Positions 29,873 to 39,059 of a stretch of 64,000 bases of DNA are shown here, in pieces. Below the pieces are notes generated by a model. The model had not been told where the DNA came from and made no database searches. It saw only the letters and a program-made list of their open reading frames with translations. The DNA is taken from the NCBI RefSeq assembly GCF_014217565.1, contig NZ_CP043661.1, positions 3,224,001 to 3,288,000 of the forward strand, given 5' to 3'. The DNA comes from Kribbella qitaiheensis. Lineage in GTDB: Bacteria > Actinomycetota > Actinomycetes > Propionibacteriales > Kribbellaceae. Within the stretch, counting starts at the first letter, position 1. Every line of letters begins with the position of its first letter. The position numbers and the translations under genes were made by a program.

Positions 29873-30826
29873 ATGCTGCAGCCGCCGCGGGAGGTGACCC
29901 CGTACACCGAGCTGGACCGGGCCGCCTGGGCGCAACTGGCCGAGACGACCGAGTCACCGCTGACCGCCGAGGAGATCGAGCGGCTGCGCGGCCTCGGTGA
30001 CGAGATCGACATCGACGAGGTCCGCGAGGTCTACCTGCCGCTGTCGCGGATCCTGTCGCTGTACGTGCGGCACGCCCGCGCGCTGCACTCCGACACCGAG
30101 GCGTTCCTGGGCAAACCGGCCGAGATGCGGACGCCGTTCGTGATCGGCATCGGCGGCTCCGTTGCCGTCGGCAAATCCACCACGGCCCGGTTGCTGCGAG
30201 AACTCTTGGCTCGCTGGCCCGAGCACCCCCGGGTGGCGCTCGTGACCACCGACGGGTTCCTCTGGCCGAACACCGAGCTGGAGCGCCGCAACCTGATGCT
30301 GCGCAAGGGCTTCCCGGAGTCGTACGACCGCAAGTCGCTGCTGCGCTTCGTGGTGGAGGTGAAGTCCGGCATGGACAGCGTCGAGGCGCCGGTCTACTCC
30401 CACCTCCACTACGACCGGATGCCCGGCGTACGGACCACCGTCGAGCAGCCGGACATCCTGCTGCTCGAAGGCCTCAATGTCCTGCAACCGGCGCCCCGGC
30501 ACGCGGACGGCAAGAGCGGGCTGGCCGTCAGCGACTTCTTCGACTTCTCGGTGTACGTCGACGCGGCCGCGGACGATGTCCGGTCCTGGTACGTGCACCG
30601 CTTCCTCAAGCTCTGGGAGACCGCCTTCCGCAACCCCGAGTCGTACTTCGTCCGGTACGGCGAGCTGAGTCGCGAGGAGGCGGTCGCGAAGGCCGAGTCG
30701 CTCTGGGACGGCATCAACGGCCCGAACCTGCGCGAGAACATCCTCCCGACCCGCTCCCGCGCCACCCTGGTCCTCCGCAAAGGCCCCGACCACGCCGTCC
30801 GCTGGGTCCGACTCCGCAAGCTCTGA
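29873..30826 (+). CDS. coaA: Pantothenate kinase, type I
   Basis: CoaA phosphorylates pantothenate, the first step of coenzyme A synthesis. The protein has Walker [14 protein letters not shown], the segment [13 protein letters not shown], and RKGFPESYD, all typical of type I kinases. In-frame ATGs at 29828 and 29864 also exist; none has a strong ribosome-binding site, and 29873 gives a typical start close to [10 protein letters not shown]. The gene diverges from acpS and ends before a strong hairpin. Confidence 0.93.
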   Translation: MLQPPREVTPYTELDRAAWAQLAETTESPLTAEEIERLRGLGDEIDIDEVREVYLPLSRILSLYVRHARALHSDTEAFLGKPAEMRTPFVIGIGGSVAVGKSTTARLLRELLARWPEHPRVALVTTDGFLWPNTELERRNLMLRKGFPESYDRKSLLRFVVEVKSGMDSVEAPVYSHLHYDRMPGVRTTVEQPDILLLEGLNVLQPAPRHADGKSGLAVSDFFDFSVYVDAAADDVRSWYVHRFLKLWETAFRNPESYFVRYGELSREEAVAKAESLWDGINGPNLRENILPTRSRATLVLRKGPDHAVRWVRLRKL

Positions 30827-30850
30827 CGTCCCACGCGGAAACCACTCCTT

Positions 30851-30894
30851 GCGTCCGAAGAGGTGAGGGGCAGGACCCTCATCTCTTCGGACGC
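30851..30894. terminator. Bidirectional terminator between coaA and the MFS remnant
   Basis: Two near-perfect arms of about 19 bases (GCGTCCGAAGAGGTGAGGG and CCCTCATCTCTTCGGACGC) face each other between convergent genes. It can end transcription from both sides and marks the border between housekeeping genes and the cluster. Confidence 0.85.
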
Positions 30895-30900
30895 TAGGTT

Positions 30901-31790
30901 TCAGCGGCGTGCTGCGCGTAGCGCGGGGATGATCGCGGTAGCGACGACCGCAGCGGTGCGGTCGCCGTACCGGCCTGCGAGCCAGCGCGCCGCCGGAGCC
31001 GCGATCGCCTGGACCAGCAGCGCGACGGCGACGAGTGCGTGCCGATCGGCGGAGACGGCCAACGGCACGAAGGTCACGCTGATCCCGGCCGCCACGGTCA
31101 CGGCGGCGAACACGAGGCTCGGCACCACCAGGCCGCTCCCCCGCAGTCCGCCGAGCACCTTCACGTGCTGGGGCTCGGTCTCCGTACTACGGGTGGGCAT
31201 CCCGGCCAGGAACGCGAGGCCACCCAGCGAAGCGACCGCCGCGACGACGAAGAGCGCGCCGAATCCGATCACGTTGGTCAGGTAGACCCCGAGCGGCAGA
31301 CCGATGACGGCCGGCAGACCGACCACCACGCCGTACAGGCCGAGGCTCTCACCGCGGCGGTGGGCCGGAGTGAGTTCGGCGACCAGGGCGACCGCGCCGA
31401 CGACCAGGATCGCCAGGCCGCCACCACGTACGGCGCAGACGGCCAGGACCACCGGGAGGGGAGGCAGTCAGCAACAGGACCAGCGAGGGGGCGCCGAGCA
31501 GGATGAGGCCGAGTCCGAGGGTGCCGCGGTAGCCGAAACGGACCAGCATCCGCGGGACCAGCAGTTCCACCGCGACCGCGGAAAGCATCATCGCGCCGGT
31601 CGACAGACCCCGCGCCGACGCCGCCGGCACCGTTGGCTGCGAGGTAGAGCGGCACGACCGAGGTCAGCAGGTACATGCTCAGTCCGGAGCCGAACACCAT
31701 CAGCAGCAACAAAGCGAACTGCCGGGTGATCAGCCGTTCCTGCCGCCCGAGGACGGGGACTACGGGAGCCTCGCAGATGATGTCGGTCAT
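30901..31790 (-). pseudogene. MFS transporter remnant, frameshifted twice and short at the C-terminus
   Basis: Three frames together read as a DHA1-like MFS protein: LLLLMVFGSGLSMYLLTSVVPLYLAANG, then STGAMMLSAVAVELLVPRMLVRFGYRG, then LVAELTPAHRRGESLGLYG (the typical loop after TM4) and on to TM8 or TM9. Breaks fall near 31625 and 31465, each explained by one extra base. Even when repaired the protein is only about 295 residues and lacks the last membrane helices, so this looks like real decay. It is unrelated to the two intact MFS genes of the cluster. Confidence 0.65.
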
Positions 31791-31856
31791 GCAATCACCG
31801 TAGAAGCGAACCGGTCTCCTCTACAGATCCGGTTCGCAAGCCGTGGAGGGGACCAA

Positions 31857-33140
31857 TTACAGCTGGTCCATGATCAGCGCGGCCAGCCGGTTGAGCGCGG
31901 CGTCGATCTGCGCCGCGGTGACCGAGCTGCAGGAGAGCCGGAGCGCGTGGATCGGGCCGTCGCCGTCGTAGAAGTGGCTCATCGGGGTCCACAGCACGCC
32001 GTACTCGTGTGCCGACTTCTCCAGGAGGGCGTCGTCGACCGCGAACGGGACCGTGACGACGATGAAGAAGCCGCCCGACGGGACGGTCCAGGTCACCTGG
32101 CCGCCGGGGAAGCGAGCGGCCAGCCCATCGGTGACGGCGCGCAGGTTGTCCGCGTAGATCGCGCGTTCGCGCTGGTTCGCGGCGACGAGGCTGCAGCCGT
32201 TCTCCAGCAGCTTGCCGCCGATCACCGCCTGGGCGACGGCCGAGGTGTTGACCGTGACCATGCTCTTGATCTTCGACAGCTCGTCGGCGAGCAGGCCGAC
32301 CGAGCCGTCCACAGCCTCCACCGTCTGGTCCGCGACCACGTAGCCGACCCGGGCGCCGGGGAGTGCGGTCTTGGCGAAGGAGCCGAGGTAGATCACTCGC
32401 CGATCGGTGTCGAGCGACTTCAGCGTCGGCACGCGTTCCACCCCGTCTGCCGGGAAGAGCCCGTACGGGTTGTCCTCGAGCAGCAACAGGTCCTGCTCCG
32501 CCGCGACCTCCAGCAACCGCCGCCGGGTCTCCAGGTCGAGGCTCAGCCCAGAAGGGTTCGCGAAGTCGGGCATCACGTAGCAGGCTCGCGGCCGGAGCCC
32601 TTCGGTCCGGGCTGCCTTGACCACGGCGACCAGGTCCTCCAGGTCCACGCCATCGTTGCCCCCGGCAACAGGGAGGACGGGGAGGTCCACCAGTCTTGCC
32701 GCACCGGTGATCCCGACATACGCCGGTGACACGACCAACAGGACGTCCTTCGGGTCAGACCGAAGCGCCCGCAGTACGAGGACCATTGCTTCCTGGCAGC
32801 CGACGGTGATCACCAGCGCCTCGGGGTCGACCTCGATCCCCTCGTCGAGCTTGAGATTGCGTGCGACGAGGTGATGCACGATGCCCTTGGTCCGGCCGTA
32901 CTGGAACAGCGCCCGCCGGACGCCGACCTCGTCGTACCCGAGGTCGTCGCGCAGGTAGCGGCTGAAGGTATCCAGGTAGGAGTGCAGGTCCTCGATCGCG
33001 TAGAACTCTTCCGAGGGCCGCCCGGCCGCGAGTGAGATCGCGTCCGGATAGTGATTCGAGACCTCGTTGAGGAAGTTCATCGAGTTCAGGGTTCGATCGG
33101 TGAGCGAGCCGTGCAGGTCCACCACTTGCAGATCAGCCAT
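31857..33140 (-). CDS. hpgT: Arylglycine aminotransferase (HpgT-like)
   Basis: This 427-residue fold-type I PLP aminotransferase has LHGSLTDRTLNSMNFLNEV and ISLAAGRPSEEFY, which resemble 4-hydroxyphenylglycine aminotransferases (HpgT) and the PglE relatives. The PLP lysine lies in YLGSFAKTALPGARVGYVV and the cofactor Asp/Tyr region in VMPDFANPSGLSL. HpgT converts 4-hydroxybenzoylformate to L-4-hydroxyphenylglycine, with tyrosine as usual donor. Its start overlaps the HMO-like gene's stop (TGATG), directly pairing oxidase and transaminase. A general MocR/AAD-type aminotransferase is the main alternative, but the neighbours argue for the arylglycine role. Confidence 0.82.
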   Translation of the reverse strand: MADLQVVDLHGSLTDRTLNSMNFLNEVSNHYPDAISLAAGRPSEEFYAIEDLHSYLDTFSRYLRDDLGYDEVGVRRALFQYGRTKGIVHHLVARNLKLDEGIEVDPEALVITVGCQEAMVLVLRALRSDPKDVLLVVSPAYVGITGAARLVDLPVLPVAGGNDGVDLEDLVAVVKAARTEGLRPRACYVMPDFANPSGLSLDLETRRRLLEVAAEQDLLLLEDNPYGLFPADGVERVPTLKSLDTDRRVIYLGSFAKTALPGARVGYVVADQTVEAVDGSVGLLADELSKIKSMVTVNTSAVAQAVIGGKLLENGCSLVAANQRERAIYADNLRAVTDGLAARFPGGQVTWTVPSGGFFIVVTVPFAVDDALLEKSAHEYGVLWTPMSHFYDGDGPIHALRLSCSSVTAAQIDAALNRLAALIMDQL

Positions 33141-34192
33141 CAGGCCCTCCCGGTCGTCAGGTCTGCGATCTCGGCCACCGTCGCACAGCCCGCGAGCATC
33201 ATCGCCTGCGTCAGCTCGCCGCTCAGCAACTCCAACGCCTCGGCCGCCGCGTCGAGCGCCAATGCCCAGAGCAACGGACGGCCGATCAGTACCCCGGACG
33301 CCCCGAGCGCGAGCGCACGCAGTACGTCGGTGCCGCTGCGGATCCCACTGTCCAACAGGACCTCGCAGTCGACGGCCTCGACGACAGCAGCCAGCGCGTC
33401 GATCGAGGCGGGAGCGCCGTCCAACTGCCGCCCCCCGTGATTGGAGACAACGATGCCTTCAGCACCTGTCTCCGTCGCGCGGTAAGCATCACGGGGATCG
33501 AGAATTCCCTTCACCACCAGGGGAAGCTCGGTCCGCTGCCGGATCCACTCGAGGTCCAGCCAGGACAGCGATGGCTCGAAGGCCGCTGCTGTATGAGTAG
33601 CAACAGCCGATGCGCCGGCCACCCCGACATGCGCTTCGGTGCGTGCGCCGACCAGGTTGGCGGCGACAACCTCCGAGGGAAGCTGGAACGCGTTCCGTAC
33701 GTCGCGCAGCCGCCGGCCCATCACCGGTACGTCGACCGTGACCATCAACGCGGTGCAGCCCGCCTGCCCGGCCCGGTCGATCAGCGACTCGACCATCGCG
33801 CGATCGCGCAACCAGTACAGCTGGAACCACGTCGACGCCTCGGCCGCGATCTGCTCCATCGGCTGACTGCTCAGAGTGCTGATGACGTAGGGAATTCCGG
33901 CCATCGCGGCGGCCCGGGCGAGCGCGATCTCACCCTCGGGATGCACGAGTTGCTGATAGGCCATCGGGGCGATCGCGACCGGTATAGCCGCCGGCGTACC
34001 AAGCAGCTTGGTCGATGGATCGGGCGACGAGACCCCGGCCAGCACTCGCGGAGCCATCGTCACCGCATCCAACGCCGACCGATTGCGCCGCAGCGTGGTC
34101 TCGGACCCGCTGCCGCCGGCAATGAAATCCCGTACTCCGGCTGGCAACACCTTCGATGCGAGCGACTCGTAGTCGTCCAGTGAGCTAGCCAT
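33140..34192 (-). CDS. hmo: 4-Hydroxymandelate oxidase-like FMN enzyme
   Basis: This 350-residue member of the FMN-dependent 2-hydroxyacid oxidase family has DFIAGGSGSETTLRRN, the phosphate-binding VLLDSGIRSGTDVLRALALG and the base motif IVVSNHGGRQLDGAPAS, where the His abstracts the substrate proton and the Arg binds the carboxylate. In glycopeptide clusters the homologue HmO oxidises 4-hydroxymandelate to 4-hydroxybenzoylformate. Beside an HpgT-like gene, and with an HmaS-like gene 21 kb away, that role is likely. Lactate or glycolate oxidation is the alternative. Coupled at both ends: 8-base overlap with the esterase, one base with hpgT. Confidence 0.85.
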   Translation of the reverse strand: MASSLDDYESLASKVLPAGVRDFIAGGSGSETTLRRNRSALDAVTMAPRVLAGVSSPDPSTKLLGTPAAIPVAIAPMAYQQLVHPEGEIALARAAAMAGIPYVISTLSSQPMEQIAAEASTWFQLYWLRDRAMVESLIDRAGQAGCTALMVTVDVPVMGRRLRDVRNAFQLPSEVVAANLVGARTEAHVGVAGASAVATHTAAAFEPSLSWLDLEWIRQRTELPLVVKGILDPRDAYRATETGAEGIVVSNHGGRQLDGAPASIDALAAVVEAVDCEVLLDSGIRSGTDVLRALALGASGVLIGRPLLWALALDAAAEALELLSGELTQAMMLAGCATVAEIADLTTGRA

Positions 34193-35114
34193 CGGCGAAG
34201 GTCCGTTGCAGGAACTCGGCCGCCTCCGCGATCGCCTTCCGGCCGCCATCGAGGACGCCGGACATCGCGAAGAAGCCGTGCACCATCCCGTCGTACCGGC
34301 TGAGCTGGGTCGGCACGCCCGCGGCGTACAGCTTCTCCGCGTAGAACTCGCCTTCATCCCGGAGCGGGTCGTACTCCGCGGTGATCACCAGCGCGGGCGG
34401 CAGCCCGGCGTGCGACTCGGCGAGCAGCGGGGAAGCCAGCGGGTTCTGGCCGTCCGCGTGGTCGGTGAGGTAGTGGTCCCAGTACCAATCGACCGAGGTC
34501 CGGTTGAAGAGGAACGGATCGTCACCGGCCCGCATCGAGGCGGTGTCGGAGCCGTAGAGCGTGTTCGGGTAGATCAGTAGCTGCGCCGCCAGCGCTGGGC
34601 CGGATTCCCTTGCCAGCAAGCTGGTTGCGGCCGCAAGGTTGCCTCCGGCACTATCTCCACCGACGACGACGCGGTCAGGATCGACCTGGAGTTCGGCAGC
34701 GTGGGCCGCGATCCACTGGGTCGCCTGGTGACAGTCGTCGACGGCCGCCGGGAACGGGTTCTCCGGGGCCAGCCTGTAGCCAACAGTGATCACCTGGCAC
34801 GGCACGGCATTGGCCAACTGGCGACAGATGCCGTCGGCGGTGTCGATGCTGCCGAGCGTCCAGCCACCACCGAAGAAGTACACCAGCGTCGGCAGCGGGT
34901 CGCTCCCTTCGGGCCGGTAGATCCTCAGCGGCAGCCCGGATTCCTCCATCACGACATCTTCGACGTGGTGGACCTGTTCCAGCGAGCCACCAGCTGCCTG
35001 GATCGAGGCCAGGTCGGCCGCCCGCGCCTCGGCGAGCGTCTGGGTGTACAGCTGCGGAACGTCAGCGGCCTCGCGCTGCGAACGCATCGCCTCGACCTGC
35101 GGATCCAACGGCAT
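34185..35114 (-). CDS. HSL-family alpha/beta hydrolase (esterase/lipase)
   Basis: This 309-residue esterase of the hormone-sensitive lipase family has the nucleophile elbow VVGGDSAGGNLAAA, an acid in ITAEYDPLRDEG and His in YDGMVHGFFAM. The oxyanion box, usually HGGG, reads FFGGGWTLGS, so the His is replaced by Phe. There is no signal peptide. Between the P450 and HMO genes, it may cleave or transfer an acyl group in the pathway. No separate thioesterase gene was found in the cluster, so release or hydrolysis by this enzyme is possible. Confidence 0.8.
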   Translation of the reverse strand: MPLDPQVEAMRSQREAADVPQLYTQTLAEARAADLASIQAAGGSLEQVHHVEDVVMEESGLPLRIYRPEGSDPLPTLVYFFGGGWTLGSIDTADGICRQLANAVPCQVITVGYRLAPENPFPAAVDDCHQATQWIAAHAAELQVDPDRVVVGGDSAGGNLAAATSLLARESGPALAAQLLIYPNTLYGSDTASMRAGDDPFLFNRTSVDWYWDHYLTDHADGQNPLASPLLAESHAGLPPALVITAEYDPLRDEGEFYAEKLYAAGVPTQLSRYDGMVHGFFAMSGVLDGGRKAIAEAAEFLQRTFADG

Positions 35115-35131
35115 TTCGGTTCTCCCGTGAT

Positions 35132-36334
35132 TTAGTTGCCCAGCACAACAGGCATGGTGGCGTAGCCGCGGAGCGCGAGCCCGGCACTCTGGACCGGCGG
35201 GCCGGCGAGGGCCAGATCGGGGAACCGCTGGAACAGCCTCGGCAACGCGAGCCGGCCTTCCGCCCGCGCGAGGACCGCGCCGATGCAGAAGTACGGGCCG
35301 GCGCCGAAGGTGATGTGGCGCTTGTCCGTCCGGTTGACGTCGAACACCTCGGGTGACGGGAAGCGCGCTGGGTCCCGGTTCGCGGCACCGAGGATCACCA
35401 GCACCAGACCGCCTTCCGGGATGACCACTCCTGCGACTTCGAGGTCCTCCGACGCCGTCCGGACCACCAGCTGTGCGGTTCCGTCGTACCGGAGAACCTC
35501 CTCCACGCAAGCCTCAGCCACCGCCGGGTCACTCGCAAGCGACTTAACCACCTCTGGACGTTCGAGCAGTGGCGGGATGGCGTTGCCGAGCAGGTTGATC
35601 GTGGTGACGAAGCTGGCGTTGAACAGCACCAGCAGGTTGCCGATCAGCTCCTCGTCGGTGAGATCACCGTCGCCGGCGTCGATCACCTGCACCAGCGCGC
35701 TGATCAGGTCGTTGCCCGGCTTCGCCCGGCGAGCGGCGATCAGCGACGCGTAGTACTCCGACATCTCGGTCGCCGAATTGTTGGCAGCGGCAACCTTCTC
35801 CGGAGTGCGGCCGCCGAAGTCGAGATAGTCCTCGACCCGCTGCACCCGGGTCCGGAACCAGTCCAGATCCGGCGCGGGGATCCCGAGCAGGGCGCTCATC
35901 ACCCCGGCCGGCAACAGGTAGCCGAACTCGGCGATGAAGTCGACCGGACCACCCAGCTCCGCAAGACGATCCAGCAACGAGTCGGTCAGCGCGGCGATCT
36001 CCGGCTCCAGCGCCGCCACCCGCCGGGGCGTGAACGCCGCATGGAAGGCGCGCCGCATCCGGCCGTGGTCCGGCTCGGTCCGGAACATCATCGAGCTACT
36101 CAAGGCCTTGGTGATCGGGTCCGCGTCCGGCGCGGGCGGCGGACCACCTTTGACGAAGCGAGGATCACGCAGGATCTGGTCGACGGCCGCGTACCCGTTA
36201 GCCACTGCCGCGTACGCCGGGCTGGCGGGCGTCAGGTTCACCGGACCGAGCTCGTGAAGCCTTTCGTACAAGGGATACGGCGCCCGGCGACCAGCGTCGG
36301 TCTGCAACTCCGCGAGGATCTCGTCGGCGGTCAT
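35132..36334 (-). CDS. Cytochrome P450 (copy 1)
   Basis: This 400-residue bacterial class I P450 has HGRMRRAFHAAFTPRRV (helix C), EEVLRYDGTAQLVVR (ExxR region), and the heme loop FGAGPYFCIGAVLAR with the Cys ligand. The I-helix reads LLVLFNASFVTTINLLGN, where most P450s have AGxxTT with an acid before the Thr; here the acid is Val and an Asn occupies the kink region. It needs a ferredoxin partner encoded elsewhere. It overlaps copy 2 by four bases (ATGA). The substrate is unknown; an ACP-bound or arylglycine intermediate is possible. Confidence 0.88.
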   Translation of the reverse strand: MTADEILAELQTDAGRRAPYPLYERLHELGPVNLTPASPAYAAVANGYAAVDQILRDPRFVKGGPPPAPDADPITKALSSSMMFRTEPDHGRMRRAFHAAFTPRRVAALEPEIAALTDSLLDRLAELGGPVDFIAEFGYLLPAGVMSALLGIPAPDLDWFRTRVQRVEDYLDFGGRTPEKVAAANNSATEMSEYYASLIAARRAKPGNDLISALVQVIDAGDGDLTDEELIGNLLVLFNASFVTTINLLGNAIPPLLERPEVVKSLASDPAVAEACVEEVLRYDGTAQLVVRTASEDLEVAGVVIPEGGLVLVILGAANRDPARFPSPEVFDVNRTDKRHITFGAGPYFCIGAVLARAEGRLALPRLFQRFPDLALAGPPVQSAGLALRGYATMPVVLGN

Positions 36335-37542
36335 GGCGCTACCGGCATCGACTTGTAGCCGCGGAGGAACTGCTGCGGATTCCGCACCCGTGGTCCCGCC
36401 GTCCGTAGGGAGGGGAACCGCTCGATCAACCGCGGGAAGGCGATCCGCGCCTCGGCCCGGGCCAGCGCGGCGCCCAGGCAGTAGTGCGGTCCGGCTCCGA
36501 AGCTGAGCGGCTTCACGTCGGTCCTGGCCGGGTCGAAGATTTCCGGATCCTTGTAGCGGGAGGGATCCCGGTTCGCCGCACCGAGCATCACCAGCACCAG
36601 TTGCTTGGCGGGGATCACGGTGTCGGCCACGGTCTCCTCCTCGTCGGCGAAGCGCGCGACGAACTGCACCGGCGCTTCGTACCGGAGTACCTCTTCGATG
36701 AACGGCCCGATCTCTGCCTGCCGCGTCTCGGGCCGGTCCAGCAGCAGCTGCATGCCGTTGCCGATCAGGTGGATCGTGGTGACGAAGCTGGCATTGAACA
36801 ACACCAGCAAGTTGCTGATCAGGTCGTCGTCGGACACTTGGTGCTCGCCGGCATCGATCGCCGCCGCGAGCTGACTGATCAGGTCATCCTTGGGCGCTGC
36901 CCGCCGTTCGGCGAGCAGCGACCGGTAGTACTCGGACAGCTCGACGGTCGCCTGGTCAGCGGCCGCCAGCACCTCGTCGGTCTTGCCGGTGACGTCCAGG
37001 AAGTCGTTGATCCGCTCGACCCGCGGCCGGAAGAACGACAGGTCGCTCTGGGGGATGCCTATCAGCGCGGCAACCACGCTGCTCGGCAGGAGGTAGGCGA
37101 ACTCCGTCATGAAGTCCGCCTCCCCGTCGGCGGCGAACCGCTCCGCCATCGCGCCCATCAGGCCGTCGACCAACTCGGTGACGGCCGGCTCGAGCTCGAC
37201 CACCCGGCGTGGCGTGAACACCTGGTGGAACAGCCGCCGGGTCTGCGTATGACGGCTGTCGTTGCTGTACATCATCGAGTTGTTGAGCACCGCCAGCAGC
37301 GGATGGTCACGCCAACCGCTGCCGCTGCGCTCATCGGTGTACACGTCGTCGGTGACGCGGAACCGTGGGTTACGAAGCAGTTGGTCGGCTGCCTCGTAGC
37401 CGGTGACCACCGCCGCGTAGGGGCCCTCGCCGCTGAGCAGCGAGACAGGACCGAGTTGGTGCAGTTCGGCGTAGTACTGGTACGGATCGTCCAGACCGGC
37501 TGCGCTGAACAGCCCCTTGAGCACCTGTGCGGCGGTGGTCAT
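36331..37542 (-). CDS. Cytochrome P450 (copy 2)
   Basis: This 403-residue P450 is closely related to copies 1 and 3. Heme loop: FGAGPHYCLGAALARAEARIAF. Helix C region: SRHTQTRRLFHQVFTPRRV. The I-helix is LLVLFNASFVTTIHLIGN, with the same departure from the acid-alcohol pair as copy 1. The ATG at 37542 follows GAGGGAGGG, a strong ribosome-binding site. It lies seven bases after the SGNH hydrolase stop, within the operon that ends at hpgT. Confidence 0.88.
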   Translation of the reverse strand: MTTAAQVLKGLFSAAGLDDPYQYYAELHQLGPVSLLSGEGPYAAVVTGYEAADQLLRNPRFRVTDDVYTDERSGSGWRDHPLLAVLNNSMMYSNDSRHTQTRRLFHQVFTPRRVVELEPAVTELVDGLMGAMAERFAADGEADFMTEFAYLLPSSVVAALIGIPQSDLSFFRPRVERINDFLDVTGKTDEVLAAADQATVELSEYYRSLLAERRAAPKDDLISQLAAAIDAGEHQVSDDDLISNLLVLFNASFVTTIHLIGNGMQLLLDRPETRQAEIGPFIEEVLRYEAPVQFVARFADEEETVADTVIPAKQLVLVMLGAANRDPSRYKDPEIFDPARTDVKPLSFGAGPHYCLGAALARAEARIAFPRLIERFPSLRTAGPRVRNPQQFLRGYKSMPVAP

Positions 37543-37549
37543 CCCTCCC

Positions 37550-38843
37550 TCACCGCACCAGCTGCAACGGGATCGCGTCGGCCATCGCCTGGTAGCCGAC
37601 ATCGCTCATGTGGATGTGGTCACCACCGTCGTACTCGGCCCGCGTCCTGGTCGGGTCGGCAGGGTCGCGAACGGCCTTGTCGAAGTCGATGAACCCGTCC
37701 GTGTCGTGGGTGCTCCGGATCCAGGCGTTGACCGTCTGCCGGGTCTGCTCGCGCTCCGGTGTCCAGCCGCCCGGCGTGGCGAAGCCGCCGTACGGCGTGA
37801 TGGTGGCGCCGAGACTGCGGATGCCTCGCTCGTGCAGCTGGCTGTTGATCTGCTTGAGCGCCGCGATGATCTGGGCGGCCGGGGCATCGTCCATCCAGAT
37901 GTCGTTCACGCCCAGGTGGGTGATGACGACCTTGGGCCGCGTCTGGGCGAAGACGTCCTCGTTCAGCCGGGCCAACGCGTTCACGCCGAGCTGCTGGATG
38001 CCGTTCGGGGCGCCGAGGATGGGGTCCGGGCTGTCGTGCAGCAGCCGGTTGCCGGCCATGCCGACGTTCAGCACGCCAGGTGCGTCATGGTGCTTGTCGG
38101 CCGCGAGCCGCTCGGCGAGCTGGTCGGGCCAGCGGTTGTTCCCGTTCAGCGTGCTGAGCAAGCCGTCCGCGATCGAGTCGCCGAGCACGACGATCGCGCC
38201 GTCGGAGTGCTCCGAGAGCACGTCGACGCCGGACAGGAACGTCCAGCAGCAGGCCCGGGTGGTGATGTACGGCGTTCCGTCGGCGGCGCCGGTCAGGTCG
38301 CCCGGGCCGAAGAAGTTCTGCTGCGTCGACGAGGCGTGCCAGGTGGTCGGGCCGGTCGCGGTCGGGTAGAAGACGCTGATCACCAGCGTGCTCAGGTCCG
38401 GCACCCGCAGGTTGACAGGGTCGCTGAGCAGCTCGGCGCCCTTGTTCATCACTGCCGTCGCCGAGCCGTTGAAGGTCAGCGTCTTCAGGCTCGTGGTGTC
38501 GATGTCCGAGGCGACCGGCGTGGCCGTGTCCGCCTTGGCCACGGTGGCGGCGCCGATCTGGATCGGCCGGTCACCGTAGATGTTCGAGAACCGGATCCGG
38601 ACCTTGTCGCCCCCCACGGACGGCCGGACCACGTAACGGGCGCTCTGGTTGTTGAGTCCGGTGGCGGTGAAGCCGGTCGCCTCGCCCTGCGAGACACCGG
38701 CCCGCCCAGCTACCGACCCATTCGGACTGGTGACCGGAGTTCGAGGACTGCGAGGCCCCGGATCCGGTGAACACCAGTGCCGAACCGGCGAGCGAGACGG
38801 CCGCGGCCACCGCGGCCGTACGGAGACTACTGGGAATGCGCAT
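37550..38843 (-). pseudogene. Secreted SGNH/GDSL hydrolase (one frame slip near 38700)
   Basis: The protein is a secreted esterase-like SGNH hydrolase: signal peptide MRIPSSLRTAAVAAAVSLAG, a beta-rich N-terminal domain, then blocks IVVLGDSIADGLLS (Ser), NVGMAGNRLL (Gly), ITHLGVNDIW (Asn) and GGDHIHMSDVGY (Asp, His). The signal peptide and the rest are in different frames; one extra base in GCGGGCCGGTG would account for this and give 430 residues. The catalytic part is intact, so sequencing error is likely. First gene of the minus-strand operon leading to hpgT, and divergent from the ligase at 39060. It may deacylate or activate an exported product. Confidence 0.75.
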
Positions 38844-39000
38844 GGAACAACCCCCCAAATGGGTTGGCGCGCGAGTGGCAAGAATTGCCCTGCGCGGATA
38901 GCGGTGGCGAAAACCTAGTTCCGGATCCCTGACACGTCAACGGGAGCTTTGAATTACTCGCTTGAATTCTTCGAGAACTGGTGGCGGTGGAATTCTCGAA

Positions 39001-39048
39001 GTACGCTCGGCCCGGATCGAGGAGGTACGCTCTGCGCGATTCGAGGAG
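39001..39048 (+). repeat. 24-bp imperfect tandem repeat duplicating the ribosome-binding region of ligase 1
   Basis: The units at 39001-39024 and 39025-39048 match at 19 of 24 positions, and each ends in TCGAGGAG, a Shine-Dalgarno-like tract. The second copy sits 11 bases before the GTG at 39060. Both units fall in the divergent promoter region shared with the SGNH hydrolase gene. Confidence 0.7.
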
Positions 39049-39059
39049 GATGGCCTGCC

